Positions 51,104 to 63,759 are shown, counted from the stretch's first letter. The stretch: DNA of 64,000 nt from Saxidomus purpurata (GCA_022818135.1 JAFMSR010000009.1:18061911-18125910); one strand, 5' to 3'. Translations and numbers: made by a program. Notes: generated from the sequence alone by a model not told the origin.

Positions 51104-51118
51104 GGTGAACGTTGTAAT
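51040..51118 (-). CDS. exon 1: 5' UTR tail, start codon, signal peptide
   Basis: The ATG is at 51103-51101. The 21 residues [20 protein letters not shown] plus Q form a classic signal peptide: a basic residue, a hydrophobic core and small residues near the cut. The donor is GTAAGTACA, leaving phase 1. Upstream, TTTATTTATAG at 51119-51129 looks like an acceptor, so the mRNA probably starts in a separate noncoding exon further right. Confidence 0.8.
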
Positions 51119-51479
51119 CTATAAATAAATCGTAAAATTGTAGTAAAATAAATGTAAAAAAATAATGGTATTGGCAACAGGTTTTTTGGGGGGGACAAAT
51201 TCAGTCATTTGACTGCTTGCTTGGAGGATGAGAAAGTTATGGTTAGTGTGAAATGAATAATAAAAAGAGCGTTCACAAAAGGACATGATGTACATTTATG
51301 TATAATCTACTAGTCAAATAAAAAAAGATGTACATGTAGTACATAGGCATTTAAGAGACGTTGTGATAGCATAAAAAAATTATATGTTTATCACTTAATG
51401 TTAAATTGCTAAAAGCAATTTTTTTATTAAGTTTCGAATATATTGAGCCCGATCAGCCTACACATGATAACGACGAATA

Positions 51480-51750
51480 AAGAATTGCCGGTTGTTTGCA
51501 CAAATTAGACGGAGGAGTATTCCGCTGTTCTTGCTATGAAGCGAGAACGTTGAACGTTTGTAGTATATCTATGGAACTTTATACCCCTTATTTTTGCTAT
51601 AAAGTGGGTTGTTATAGACTGCTCTTTGTTCGCCAGAATTAGACGGAAGCAATAACTGTTGTTTATGCTATATAGCTAGAACGTTGCCCGTTGTTACGCC
51701 ATGTAGACAGCAAGCAATGGTCGTTGCTTATGCTGTACAACGGGTTCGAT
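51480..51750. repeat. degenerate tandem repeat upstream of the shell gene
   Basis: Three loose units share AATTAGACGGA.G, TTGCTATG or TTATGCTATA, and AGAACGTTG.ACGTTTG-like text, about 80-100 bases apart. Part of the region where promoter sequence of the shell gene might lie; no TATA or initiator could be assigned with confidence. Confidence 0.4.
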
Positions 51751-51880
51751 CCCCATTGGTCCTCTCCACGAAAGTGGGGAGTTCCGTCCCATGCCCGCGC
51801 CATGGAGCGGAGGACAAATCTATAAGGCACACACAAACCAATTGTTAAATTTACACCACGATATGGAGATCGTGCATTAT
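51720..51880 (+). mobile_element. tRNA-like B-box fragment
   Basis: ACGGGTTCGATCCCCATTGG is a B-box-like stretch followed by a GC-richer body (GTGGGGAGTTCCGTCCCATG). SINE-like remnant. Confidence 0.35.
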
Positions 51881-51899
51881 ACAAAGATCTAATAATGAA

Positions 51900-54800
51900 T
51901 TTACTTCCTCTTGAAAGGTTATTAAGGTATATATTATTTGTACCCTTTTCTGTGTTTTTGCGGTCTTCTTTAAGTGGCGCATGTTTACAGTTTGAAAAAT
52001 ATGGCCGCCAGTCGTATTCTGTTATTTATTCATTACGTAAAAAGATACATGTTCATATGTAAAGAGGTATACTGACACATTATAACAAATGCATAGACTG
52101 TTAGTCAACACCTACATGTAAAACAGATGTTGATGGGCGTGTGATTCAAATATATTCAAACATGTTTATAATAATGTAAGATCCGGGAATATCAGGCATT
52201 TTTCAGCGTTAGCTGAATAATGTGGCTTTTGACCTACTTTTTGGACCAATTGAATGTTACGACTGGAAGCGCGGTGAAATTTGTATACGACCCTCTTCTT
52301 AAAACAGACTGCCATTCACGGAGTGTCCGCCTGCCTTATAAATGAACACATTGCTGTGTACGAGACTCTATCAATGGTTGCAGGTGCGGATAGGAATATC
52401 CGGACCTCGGTTATCTTACTCGGCTCAACGTCGTTTATCTGTTTTAACTTGTTATCAAAAACTCTCGTTCTTGGCCTTCAGGTTACAGTGAACTATCCGC
52501 TTTTTAGGCGTTGCGCCAACGGGGTTTTCTCTATTGTTGGAAGTTTGGCGAGGGGTCAGCCAGTGCATGAGCTTAAAACGTTAGGGTTCAGGTTGGTGCA
52601 TATTATAGCATTCACCCTGCTTGTAGCAAATGGTTCCTGTAGCCATGTAGTTTTTATTCTGTAAAAGTCTCTATATTCGAGTAGTTTTTCTTTATTCGCA
52701 AATTTCGTAAATATTTTTTATATTGTCATTGTTGCTTGCGAATTTAGTTCATTTCACGATTTCCAAGTGTTATTTATGGTGTCTGGCAAATTTTTTTATT
52801 TCGTAATTACGTAATACATTGTCGTTTTTACGAATAAGATTTCGTTTTACGAAATGTTTTGAATTAAATATAAGTCTCGCAATGGCGTTATTCCTGAAAA
52901 ATAGCGAAAATAAACGCTCGCGAAAAGAAACGACTTTTGCAGCATCATCCAGTTACTGAATTTTTTCAAAAGGATGATCTTTGAACAGTTTCTGACTGAA
53001 AAACGAACAATTAATACAGATCATGATTGTAAAGGCAGAACTCTTGCTGCTTTAACTAACTTTTCACGTGTTGACGTTCTCTTAAATCGTTGTTTATAAA
53101 TACGGGGGAAGAAGGTAATGCATCAACAAAAATACTTTAAAAGGAAACTTGCAAGGGAGGATGTTCTTCCTAAATAATGTCGTGTCACTTTGTTGAACAA
53201 AGAACATTTATTTAGTACGCAATCGTGTACACTGAACGCTCTTTTGTCCGCAAGCACGTATTGTTTGTTGTACGTTGTAGGAAAGCGTTACCGGAAAAGT
53301 GATTAACAAAATGTTCTTTTTTTAATTTGCGTAGGTCTTTACAGATGAGGTCAGTCGTCTGCAATGTGCAAAGGAGTGCAACAGTTGTTTACTTAAAAAC
53401 AAGTGCACTGTAAAATACAGGATTTTCCAAAAACAAATCAAAACTCGAATAACAGTCATTTTCTTTCAAATGATAATCCGTATTGACTTAAAGTTACTGT
53501 ACATGGTAGAAGGTGAAATCAATTTTATTTGTTACATTGTATGGCTTAAATTCAGTTACTTGTAAATAATTAGGCCAGTTTATCAGATCAATATTAAAGA
53601 AATATTACAATTTACTGCCATGGAAAAAGTCGCTTCCTAACCAACTGAAGATTTTTGAAAGACTATGGACGTTTGCTACAGTTTCTTATATATGCATACA
53701 GGGCCCAACATTTTCCTTTCATAGAATTTCTTCCAAACTTGTCATTTTGACTAAGAATCAAACTGGCCTTGATCTTGAATTATCTGCCATTGAACACAGA
53801 TTTTTGTTATATTTTCTTATTTTCAAGGGCAGATAACTCAAGAACAAGGCCGGGTACTATGATTTTTATTTCAGATTTATGTTTAAACTTGATTCTCAGC
53901 CAAAAAACAATATTTGAAGCAATTCTATAGAGGAAAAATTTTGAATCTTACAAACATATAGTAACCTGTGCAAACGTTCTTAAATAAAAGAGTTATTGGT
54001 CGATATAGTATGCAAGACATATAATATTATCCATCATTTATAATAAATAGCCTTTGACCTATCGCTAACCTTTGACCTATGAAAATATAACATGCATAAA
54101 TTACAAATTTGTCAATTTGACATACAAACTTATTACTTTTGACACGTTACAGATTTTATTATCATGTAGTAAATGATCAAAACTGACTGTAATATAGCGT
54201 GTAAACTCGTAGTTATATATCGTTTCTGACATCGCTTTTAGTTGTTCGGTTGTGTCTAAGATGATGTCAGCCATGTCTTGTATCTTGTCAGATAGTATTA
54301 GTAAATATATTTATAAATCTTAACGATTTTTGTTTTAAATTATAAAATGAATTATGAAGACGTTGTCCAATTTTCGTATGTTGTTAATTACAATTAAAGC
54401 TTTTCTTTAAGTGCATTAAATTTGTATCGCTTCGTTTAAAGATATATTTTACGCGGTAAAATTTTCTGAAAGGATTTTTTACCCAAATTGATCAAAGAAC
54501 ATGCCAAGAATTACGTTTTATCTACGTCAATCGTAACTCAACGCCGCTTTTCTCGCTACAACGTTAACCACTTAGTGCTTCTATCTCAACAGAACGCGTC
54601 AAAACTGTCTCGATCATTCAGTCATGGGGTGGTGGGGCGGAAAAAGTTGCTGAGTTAATGCCTGTACAGTATGTATTTAAAAACAAATGGACGATTGGGA
54701 TGCTTCAGTATTTGAGAGGAGGCTGTTTTACTGAGATGACCTCTACATGTAGTTCAGGTTCCGCTACGGAACTGACTCGGCTCAGTTTCCGTAATTATAA

Positions 54801-55255
54801 TGCCACATAAAGATAAGATTTAAACATGATATTCTCCTTCTTCTAAACGTATTGTGTTAATTATTAAGATTTCTGACTCCTTCTTCTATGAATCATGTAA
54901 ATCTGTGTTAATTATTGGTGTTCAATATTATTGTTTTAAGATTTAAAGTTTCCAAACGTATTTCATTCACGATACGAGCAGTCTAAAAGTTACACAATGT
55001 TTTGTCTACTGTCTTCAGATTCCCCTGTTTGACGCATCTCTCCATTTTCATCCGTCTAATTTCCCTTAATTTAAACAGCCTTTTTTATATTTTAAAACTT
55101 CTTAAAATGTTTCGATTTTTCGCATATTTTAACTGTCTTTGTTATGTTTCGTAGATCTAAACTGTCTAAGTGGAAATTCACGATGTGACATAGTCAAATT
55201 ACTGAATTTGTATCCCCCATCCCCTTACCATGCTTACGGGTTAATAATGCAAGGA
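51900..55255. other. no gene seen
   Basis: AT-rich intergenic sequence. A 127-codon plus-strand open frame at 52281-52664 is hydrophobic in parts but shows no recognisable motif or splice context. A noncoding first exon and promoter of the minus-strand shell gene may lie here, unseen. Confidence 0.35.
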
Positions 55256-55257
55256 GG

Positions 55258-55345
55258 ACACCGTGCGTGTTGATACCGTGCGAGTTGATACCTTGTGTGT
55301 TAATATCGTGCGTGTTGAAACCGTGCGTGTTGATATCGTAATCAT
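55258..55345. repeat. 16-bp tandem repeat
   Basis: Five to six copies of CCGTGCGTGTTGATA with single-base variants, alternating ACCGTGCG and ATCGTGCG forms. Confidence 0.85.
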
Positions 55346-55699
55346 TGGTTATCTCCTATTTCAGGAACAGTAACCGCTGTCAGCATTTGTTGAAAGCAAG
55401 TTACGTCTCGTGTCTATATAATTATTTACTCAAGTCTTTTCTTTTTTGGAAATGCTAGATTCTGAACTAGTTCTCGAGAACCGTCTGCTTCTAGAATTTC
55501 ATACTTCGTATTTTAGAGTTTTATCGATGCTTCTAGATATTTCATAGGAATATTGCCCACAGCCTGTGTACATGATTTTGGGTTTCTGGGGATTGCAAGA
55601 TAGAATCAAAGTCATTTTGCATATTCAGTATAAACATGTAGATTCATTACATGAGACTCATCGTTCTAAGGTCTCACCTGAAAAACTATTACATGTAGT

Positions 55700-56640
55700 T
55701 GTGCCATTTGTAGAAAGGGGGATCGTACTTGCGACCTCTAGGTTACTAGGTTAGTAGTCCAGCGCGTGACCATCTGCTCCAAAATTTTAGAATCTCAGTT
55801 TTTTTCTGCATTGGTCCCGTGCTACTTGTGACGTCAACGACTTCTGATCTGATCTCATCCAATCAGATCGCTGTCAGTTCGCGCAGTTGTTTAGACAGAT
55901 TTACAATTTTGATTGACGTATCTAACACGTGTAATTGAAATTACAGACGAAAAACTCGTAAGTGCACACGTTTTTTCTCTGTCTTATGTAACAGGACTGG
56001 ACAAGCTATGTAATTCACAATTAATATATGCATGAACAAATTATCAAATTGATTCATTAATACAACATTAGTCTTTTCGTTTGGTCTTTGTCTTGGCGCA
56101 TGATAAAATTTAGACCCTGCGGAATGCATGAAAAGTAAATTATTTTTTTTAAACGTTTTTACTTCTATCTTGGTTAACTGCTGATCAGTTGGCTGCAGGT
56201 TCAAAGCCCACAAGCAAATTTTATTACTAATTTCAAAACCTGTCCATTTGGCGCGCATTCGCTGAGTCAGTTCCAAAAACTCAATGTTCAATATATGTGA
56301 ATATGCATCGATAACTTCATTGTAAGTTATTTTACACAGAAAATAAGTCAAAACTACAAACATTTTCTTAAGGAGTTCCATATGATATCAGATAATACTG
56401 TTTACTAAATATATATGACATTACGGCGAGAATGGGATTCAAACCCACTGTGCCATTCGATTTATTTCACATCGTTTGCGAACTGTTCTTGCAACCTGTA
56501 ACGGTTATTTTCTTGAGGTCTGACTATTTCTTGTGCCGGAAGAATCGTGGTCAAATGCTAAAGGTTTTGGACCGCGACCATTCGGCTAGAGGGCCTGAAC
56601 TCTACCCTTATACCACGGCGCCATTTATGTCTCCTTCTGT
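55700..56640 (-). mobile_element. several tRNA-like SINE fragments
   Basis: Minus-strand tRNA-like pieces lie at about 55715-55785 (GCAGATGGTCACGCGCTGG), 56170-56215 and 56560-56630 (GTGGTATAAGGGTAGAGTTC). A 146-codon frame at 56381-55941 runs through one of them and is not a gene. Confidence 0.4.
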
Positions 56641-57369
56641 GATTATCGCGATGTATATACATGTTCATTGCTTTAGAATCATAACCATGTTTTCATTTAA
56701 TGTATCACGAACGGCATTCTTAATTGTGTCTAAAAATGTTAACCCCCTAAAGTAAACTAATTTTAAATACACGCAGTATTTCAAATATCATCAAATACCA
56801 GAAAACTCAGAAATAATGGCAACTGAACAGGTTCTGTGAATATTATTTGTGATTTAATTAAGTAAGAACATGTACATTGTCTTTAAAATCTACATTATGA
56901 GACCAACATTGATGCACGCCAAAATCGACATAACTTAACGTGTTCCATGTCGCTCCCTGTAACAACGTTTTCGCATAACGAATGATAATAAATATCATGT
57001 TTATATCGCCAAGTACATTTTACGTAACATAACATTTCAACATCTTCTAATGTTTTCCCGACGTTAGTATGGAGTTTACACTAGACACTATCATTTGTTT
57101 TTCTCCCTCTTTTTACGTTATTTACGTAAACAAAATGTAGAAAAGTGTGACTTGATGTATAGAAGAACAGGAAAGCAGATAACAGACCCACATTAATTGT
57201 ATGATTTTCAACGCAAGAAAATTAAAATGTCTGTTTAAAAAATGGCAAAACTGGTTCAAGTAAAATGATTCGAGGTTTAGACAATATGAAGTGTTAAGTT
57301 AAACTTATTTATTTTTCTACATCGATTGAAGAACAAGCTCTAGTTACTTATATTAACTTCTCTCAATGA

Positions 57370-57500
57370 CTGATTCCTGGAATCGTGCCGAAAGACGGGA
57401 TCGTGGAGATTGCGGTCAAAGGCCGCTGCTGAGATTCGAACCCACAACCTCAGGATTAGGAATCCGACAATCCAACCCTACACGACCATACCTCCCTTAA
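57370..57500 (-). mobile_element. tRNA-derived SINE-like fragment
   Basis: On the minus strand TGTCGGATTCCTAATCCTG and GAGGTTGTGGGTTCGAATCT give an anticodon-arm-like stem and a good B box. The rest is non-tRNA. Confidence 0.5.
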
Positions 57501-58469
57501 GTGTATCAGTGAACAAATGAATACATACTCTATTTTATATCAACATGCATGAGAAAGAATCTTACCTTAGTTTTCATACAAAAATTCAGTCCACTTTTCA
57601 CATATTAAGGTGCATTATAAATATAAGAACAAATACGGCATATAGTCCCAATTTACTTATAGAGTTCTGGATTTCTAAACTTGTTTTTCTTTTCTTTATC
57701 TATTTTATGTTATACTTTCTAATGAGCACTTGCAACTAAATGGAGACACCGCACTGACCACCTTCTACCAATTAGTAACAGCGCTTCAGTGATAAAGAGT
57801 ATGAAGCAATTAAGCGTCTAATGACAATGACGGTAGAGGAAAAAATGGCCGCCGGGTAAATACTGACTTATGATACGTTGCCACTTATTTCGCACCTTTA
57901 GCTTTGAAGAAACTCATGTTAGCCTTATGCAAATATTTTGTAGAGATGAAAAATGAACAGGAAAGATACATGGAAATTAATTAGCCTCCATATATAAGCA
58001 AACATGGTAGCCGAAACATGGTCGTGTAATTAAGCTTTTTAATCATGTTCGTTTACTAAAAAGTAATGTATCTTGAAATAGATGTCGAGTTATACTTGCT
58101 TGGGTCGCGGCTGATAAATTATATACATTTTCATACAATGTTTGTTCTAATTAACGATTATTTAACGATAAATTAGTCATGATATATGGAATGCAAGCTT
58201 GTTTCGGCTTGAACTCCTTCATTTGTATAATATGCTATTTGGAAAGGTTCATCTAACGGGGAAATATATCTTTCAGATTGATGTTCTAACCCGAAAAAGG
58301 TGAAACTGCATCACAACGAACAGACCTGTTCCCTAAAAGACCTATCACGTCTCGCCATTATTCCCTTGAATATATCTTTAAAAAATGATACGTAACAGGT
58401 AACACTATGCAGGTACAAAGTTCTATGACAGCCCATCCATCCTATATGCCCGTCTCTGTATGGGACGTA

Positions 58470-58760
58470 CATTGTACAAGCAATTGGCTTGACTGGTTAT
58501 TGTACAAGCAATTGGCTTGACTGGTTATCCATGTATCGCCGGTTCGATTACCCACTCCTCAACTAACATAACTTTAATTATTGTCTTTTGGATGTGACCT
58601 TAAACCGAAGTCTCGTGTATTGGGGACTCTGGAACTAGGCCACGTTTCTTTATCTTGCACTATGCCACGAAACTTTATGTAACTAATCTCTTCTGGGGGC
58701 GTTGTTCTTATGGATTATGAAGTAACAACGATAAAACTCTAAGATACACACAGACGTACA
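58470..58760 (+). mobile_element. SINE of the 46.4-kb family
   Basis: Shares GTCTTTTGGATGTGACCTTA, TATTGGGGACTCTGGAAC, TATCTTGCACTATGCCACGA and GGGGGCGTTGTTCTTATGG with the element at 46436-46730. It is preceded by a direct repeat of TTGTACAAGCAATTGGCTTG (58475-58520). Confidence 0.6.
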
Positions 58761-59039
58761 ATCAATGTGGAACACCTATGACGGATAGGCGGCGGGCATG
58801 CAGCGGACAGGCTGCGGGGATTAACATTTAGAAATAGGGGCTCTGTGTTCAAGTACAACCTTGTACGCGTGTCATTGTTTATGATAATGGTCAACTACTG
58901 AATAGCTTGGCTCTTTGGCATTTTTTGTTTGTTTTATTAAACAACATTCATACATGGACTTAAGCTTTATAATTGTCGGTGAAGGCAATGTCGTATAATT
59001 CTGTTGTTGTATTAATTTAAGTTTCACGTTTCCTTTTTA

Positions 59040-59230
59040 TTGACGCCAGTATCCTCAACTGGTGGACCCAATAAGCACAATTACAAACAAACAGTCCTTT
59101 TTACAAGCGGGCAGTTTACCTAACTATCGTTCCTAGGAAAAACCAGTACTCCCTGCCCTCCCCAGGGAATTGCCATCTTTCTCATATAAAAAGACATAGT
59201 CGGATGCAAGGCGAAGGCAGTGTAACCTTC
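59040..59230 (-). mobile_element. SINE-like fragment related to the 61.5- and 63.3-kb copies
   Basis: CAGTTTACCTAACTATCGTTC, CCATCTTTCTCATATAAAAAG and AGACATAGTCGGATGCAAG match the minus-strand text at 61550-61650 and the complement of 63390-63480. Confidence 0.5.
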
Positions 59231-59776
59231 ATAAGGGTCATTTGACGATCATTTGCGCGATGGCTATGTCGCTAAGAAAACTTGAAAAGTAACAACTTGA
59301 CTTACTTAACTCACCTCCAAGCTATTATGTCTGGCAAATTCTAAACGATATAGCCACAAAACGTTGCCGTGAACCTTATTTAAAATAACTGGATTATTAC
59401 AAATGTAACATACGGGAGTTGAAAGCATTAATGAATGAATGAATGAATAATGTTTAATGGCACATCGACTTACAAGGTCATATAGCGTGCGGCAACCTCA
59501 CTGGTGGCTTGAGTCACCACTTGCATTGGGCTTTACCTTGTCTGCAGGGAACTCAGTTCACCAAGCCCATTTAGTCGCCTTTAACGATACAGACAGGGCA
59601 TCAACCACGGTGGTTGTACGGGTTAAACATGCAGGAATAATTGTATGTTATATTTAGCAGTCACTCTCTGTAATGTTCAGTGCAAAGTGTATCATTATAA
59701 CGAGTCTTTTAAATTGTCCCTCCGTACTAACTGTACAAAGGGGTTGCTTACTGAAAGTTTACGGACTGAATGGTGA

Positions 59777-59833
59777 GCAGTGCAGACCATGATCAGACTA
59801 CATAGATGCGCAGGCTGATCATGATCTGCACTA
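59777..59833. repeat. imperfect palindrome built on the GATCATGATC core
   Basis: GCAGTGCAGACCATGATCAG and CTGATCATGATCTGCACTAG face each other across about 16 bases (arms about 18 of 20 paired). The same core occurs singly at 8780 and 39661 and in every unit of the 10-12.7-kb array. Looks like a miniature foldback element. Confidence 0.65.
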
Positions 59834-60430
59834 GTCGTAAAACCACCAGCTGGGTAAATTAAGTAGTTTTAACAACTTTATCGTATTGTCTATGCTTATA
59901 ATGTATAGTTTAAACTGTTTGTCAGTATGTAGGGATCATGGTCCTGTAATCTCTGTAGTCACCTGTCAGACCATAAAGTCCGTGGTGTCCGAATGAGTAA
60001 TTAGCTACACGCCTTTCCTTGACATCTTGATTTACATCATCACTGTCCTCTTGTCTGATTCAGCACGGACACTTTCTGACCAGTACTGACCACTGCAACA
60101 ACAACATCTACTACAACAACAATATGACCAACAGTCATTTTGAAAGTTTATCATATTTGTCTTTAAAATATGACAAAAATGACAACATTGTTGAAGTATT
60201 TTGCTCGAACTATAAACTAGTATATTGAAATCCCATGGTTTGAAATATTTATAAACATATAAATATTTTTTAAAAATATATCGAAATTCTGCATTTTGAT
60301 TACATAAAAACACATCTAAAAATCTTTCAGCAACTGTTTTAACGGGAATTTTATAAAACTGTTGTCTCAGTTCCATTGTGCAAGTGTATTTTCAGTTTTA
60401 GCATATGTTTTTGCATTTTACATGTGCATA

Positions 60431-60614
60431 CAGTAACCTCCGCTTATAACGAACTCCTTGGGACCATTTAAATGTGTTATATCCGGAGTTTACTATATCC
60501 ATATTACCATTTTTATATAAAATAAAGAAAGAAAGAAAAACTCGGGCAGAGAAGATTTGTTCCTTATATCCGGAATTTCGCTATATCCGGAGTCGTTATA
60601 TACGGAGTTTACTG
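60431..60614. mobile_element. MITE with TA target duplication (Tc1/mariner-pogo type)
   Basis: The left end CAGTAACCTCCGCTTATAACG and the complement of the right end, CAGTAAACTCCGTATATAACG, form terminal inverted repeats of about 21 bp with three mismatches. TA directly flanks both ends. Internal copies of TATATCCGGAGTT are also present. No transposase is encoded in about 184 bases. Confidence 0.75.
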
Positions 60615-61539
60615 TATATGAAAGTACAGCTTAACTAAGAAGTCGTGCTACAAGTTCTACCAACACAACAAATTGGCCAAGTAAAGATCTTTGTAATGTG
60701 TGTTTAAGATTATCTAGTATGTGCATAATTTAAAGCCCCATGATCACTTTGGGTGTTAAATCATTTGTAGCTCTAATATAACCAAGAAAGATATCTTACC
60801 GTGGATATTGACTTACTTTTTTTCAGAAAAAAAAAAACAACAACATTCCTTTTTTAATCGAAGGTACATGCTATAATACAGCCCGAACCTTTTAAGTGAC
60901 ATTGCGAAAACTAAGACACGCTGTCTGGAAACATTTTTCATGAACATGCGACAACAATATGAAAGAATAACATCAAAAAGGTAAAAAAAAAACACCAAAC
61001 AACATCAACACTACTTTACACATTACAAAATGTACAACGTCCTGTCCGTAAAAGGGTTTGTGTGTATTTAAAGTGCTAATGGAACTTTAACTTTCTGTGT
61101 CCGGAAATAAACAGCAACAAATATGAAGTTCAACGTACATTTGTGTTCATAACACATATGATATAAGAAAAGCAAGAAAAAAACTCCAGACTGAACTATT
61201 TTCGAAGATGAATGAAGGTCGGATAAATACTATATTAAATTAAGTCGCTATCATTTACGTCATAAAGACTGAAACAACAAAGACGAAGCAATGGCTATGC
61301 AAATCTGATTAACAGAGAAGAGCATAACAGAACAGAACAGAACATAATTAATCTTAATTTTTAGCACCAACATATAACATAATTTGTAACTTCATTTTAT
61401 ACATGTACATTGTATGTATAAAAGGTGGTAATCACACTTACGTCTAATGAAAATTTGATAATTTTTTTATCTTCCGTGCATATGAACGATATAGATGCAT
61501 TGTCTTAAAGTCAATTGTTGTTGTTGTAGGAGGTTAACG

Positions 61540-61715
61540 CCCGTTCCAACCGTTTATTTGCAAACAGTTTACCTAACTATCGTCGTACTTCACTCCCATC
61601 TCTAACTTTCTCAAATAAAGAGACATGGTCGGATGCAGAGCGCGAACCCATGACCCTCAGTCATTGAGAGGTAACAGTGATTTCAAGTCAACGGCTCTGC
61701 CGGCGTCCTAAATTC
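61540..61715 (-). mobile_element. tRNA-Ser/Leu-like SINE
   Basis: Minus strand: a GAGCCGTTGACTTGAAATC arm, ACCTCTCAATGACTGAGG (a long variable arm) and a GGGTTCGCGCTCTGC B box, then GACCATGTCTCTTTATTTGA. Same family as 63297-63480. Confidence 0.6.
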
Positions 61716-61719
61716 AATA

Positions 61720-63290
61720 ATTGCGAAACGGTCGCAATTTATAGCATGATTTAAACTCTTTCTAACCCTATAACTTTGAAAATACACACCGTGCATAGGG
61801 ACATTAAAGAACATTTAGCCAATGGTGTTTCGTGACACTAAATTTAGACATTAACTGGTAGGTCAAAGAAGACTAATATTATAAAGATTGTATTAAAAAA
61901 GTTTACTATCTACAGATTTTCATATGTAAGATATGGTGCTGGGAAATGCTTTTACATTTTTAAAGCGTATCTAAAAATTATTTAATAGATTTTCGACCTG
62001 TACGAGTGTATACAATGTACATGTACATGTATATCGAGCACATGTAGTAAAATGAAAATGGCGCGTAATTATTTGCTGGCGGTCAGACAGCCGACGGCGA
62101 TCATGTCTTATTGTCCTTAATCTTCATTAGTATCATTCTCAGGCTGTGTCCGCCTTGTGAATTAATGGTTTCGCGAAATGCATCATGTAAATTGTGAAAA
62201 TTATTAATTCGTTACAAATTACATGGTTAACATTTTTTGTACTCATCATATATACATGTATATGTATATATGTGTTATTAGACGGTGTACAAGTTGTACA
62301 AGGTAATACATAATTTTGTCTTTGTACCAATTTAATTCAGCTACTACTGAAACGAGAAATTCTGATTTCTCTGAAAAAGTATGAATTAAACATTTGGCCA
62401 TTATGTTCACTTGAAGTGAAAGTTATGTTTCTAAAACACATGCCATTTAAAGCAAAGTTTAATGTTAAACTTAGACTTTTTGTGTACGGCACAGTTACAA
62501 TTATAGTACTACAGTTAGTACTTTCGTAGATACCACAATGACGTCAACATACAGGACGACCACAAGTGTATCATATTAAAAATACCACAGCAATGGCGTC
62601 GATGTAATCACCTATATAACATATACTTACCAACATACATACAGTCTATACGTGTTCACGTTGACAAAAAATAAAACTTTTTTTTCCATTCATAACAAAA
62701 CATTTAACTGACACAATAACTCTATTTCAGTAGAGCTCTGTTCATGCAACGTCCGAATTACTAACACTTACCAATATTTTTTTCAAATAGGACAATCATC
62801 TCTCGCATGACGGTATAAGTTATCACCAAATCATTTCAATTCAAATAGGCTATATAAGAGACCGTGTTTTGCGTTAAAAATCTATATACATGTACATATA
62901 ACTAATAATTTACAAAATACGATAGATCGATTAGTATTTCATACCATTAAACTCATCGGAATTAATGTAAAATGGAGTAAGGGACAAACTCCGTCAAACA
63001 GTTGAGAATGGCGCAACTCGGATCTCACCGTGTGAAAGTTGTCGGGTTAATGTAAGACATCATAAAACTCTCTATGTGTCGAGATTTGGGGCTGAAATGT
63101 CTTCATTCTAATGAATCTAATTATAAAAGCGGCAGTGACCATGTAATAATAATTGTTTGAACAATAAAAGGTGACATAATAAACACAGTAAAACTGATTT
63201 GTTGTTTGGCCTGTGGGGTAAAAGTTACAGTTATTCTGACAGCCAATCAGGAGGACGTGAACATTCTAAATGTAAATGCACATGTATTTT
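61720..63290. other. no gene seen
   Basis: AT-rich intergenic sequence without recognisable coding exons, RNA genes or clear repeats. Confidence 0.35.
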
Positions 63291-63296
63291 CGTACG

Positions 63297-63480
63297 TCAC
63301 CGTGGTCGAGTGGTTAAAGTCGCTGACTTCAAGTCACAGTAACCTCTCATAGATTGAGGTTTATGGGTTCGAGGCCTGCTATCGACCATGTCTCTTTATT
63401 TTAGAAAGTTGGCAGTTTCTGACGGCGGACAGTGGTCTATAGTACTGGTTATTCCAAGGAACGATTGTTAGGTACATGTA
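63297..63480 (+). mobile_element. tRNA-Ser/Leu-like SINE
   Basis: CCGTGGTCGAGTGGTTAAAG is a good class II tRNA A box. Next come a long variable arm (CCTCTCATAGATTGAGG) and GGGTTCGAGGCCTGC as B box, then the family body GACCATGTCTCTTTATTTTA. The 5' and 3' ends do not pair as an acceptor stem. Confidence 0.65.
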
Positions 63481-63569
63481 AACTGCTTGCTTATTAAATT
63501 AAAGAAAATAGGGTTGGAAAGGAAGCAAAACTCCTACACCAACAACTGTTATATGTATTTGCTCTCCGG

Positions 63570-63715
63570 AGCGGATCCCTGGTCTAGTGGTAATGCGCTG
63601 TGCAAGTACATGTACATATAACCCAGTGATCATCTCCTTAAACCGATATTCTATGTATAGCTAACTAACCTCTTCAGGGGGCGTTAGTCATATGTACGAT
63701 AAAACTCTAAACATA
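63570..63715 (+). mobile_element. truncated SINE of the 46.4-kb family
   Basis: A GGTCTAGTGGTAATGCGCTG head joins directly to CTAACCTCTTCAGGGGGCGT and a GATAAAACTCTAAAC tail. The central body is missing compared with 46436-46730. Confidence 0.5.
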
Positions 63716-63759
63716 TACATACATTGGCACATGTTATTCTATCTTTTACTGCAGTTGGA

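Noticed and set aside
52281..52664. 127-codon plus-strand open frame
   Set aside because: No recognisable family, splice context or matching exon nearby; cannot be told from chance.
55941..56381. 146-codon minus-strand open frame
   Set aside because: Runs through a tRNA-like repeat fragment; the protein text has no domain.
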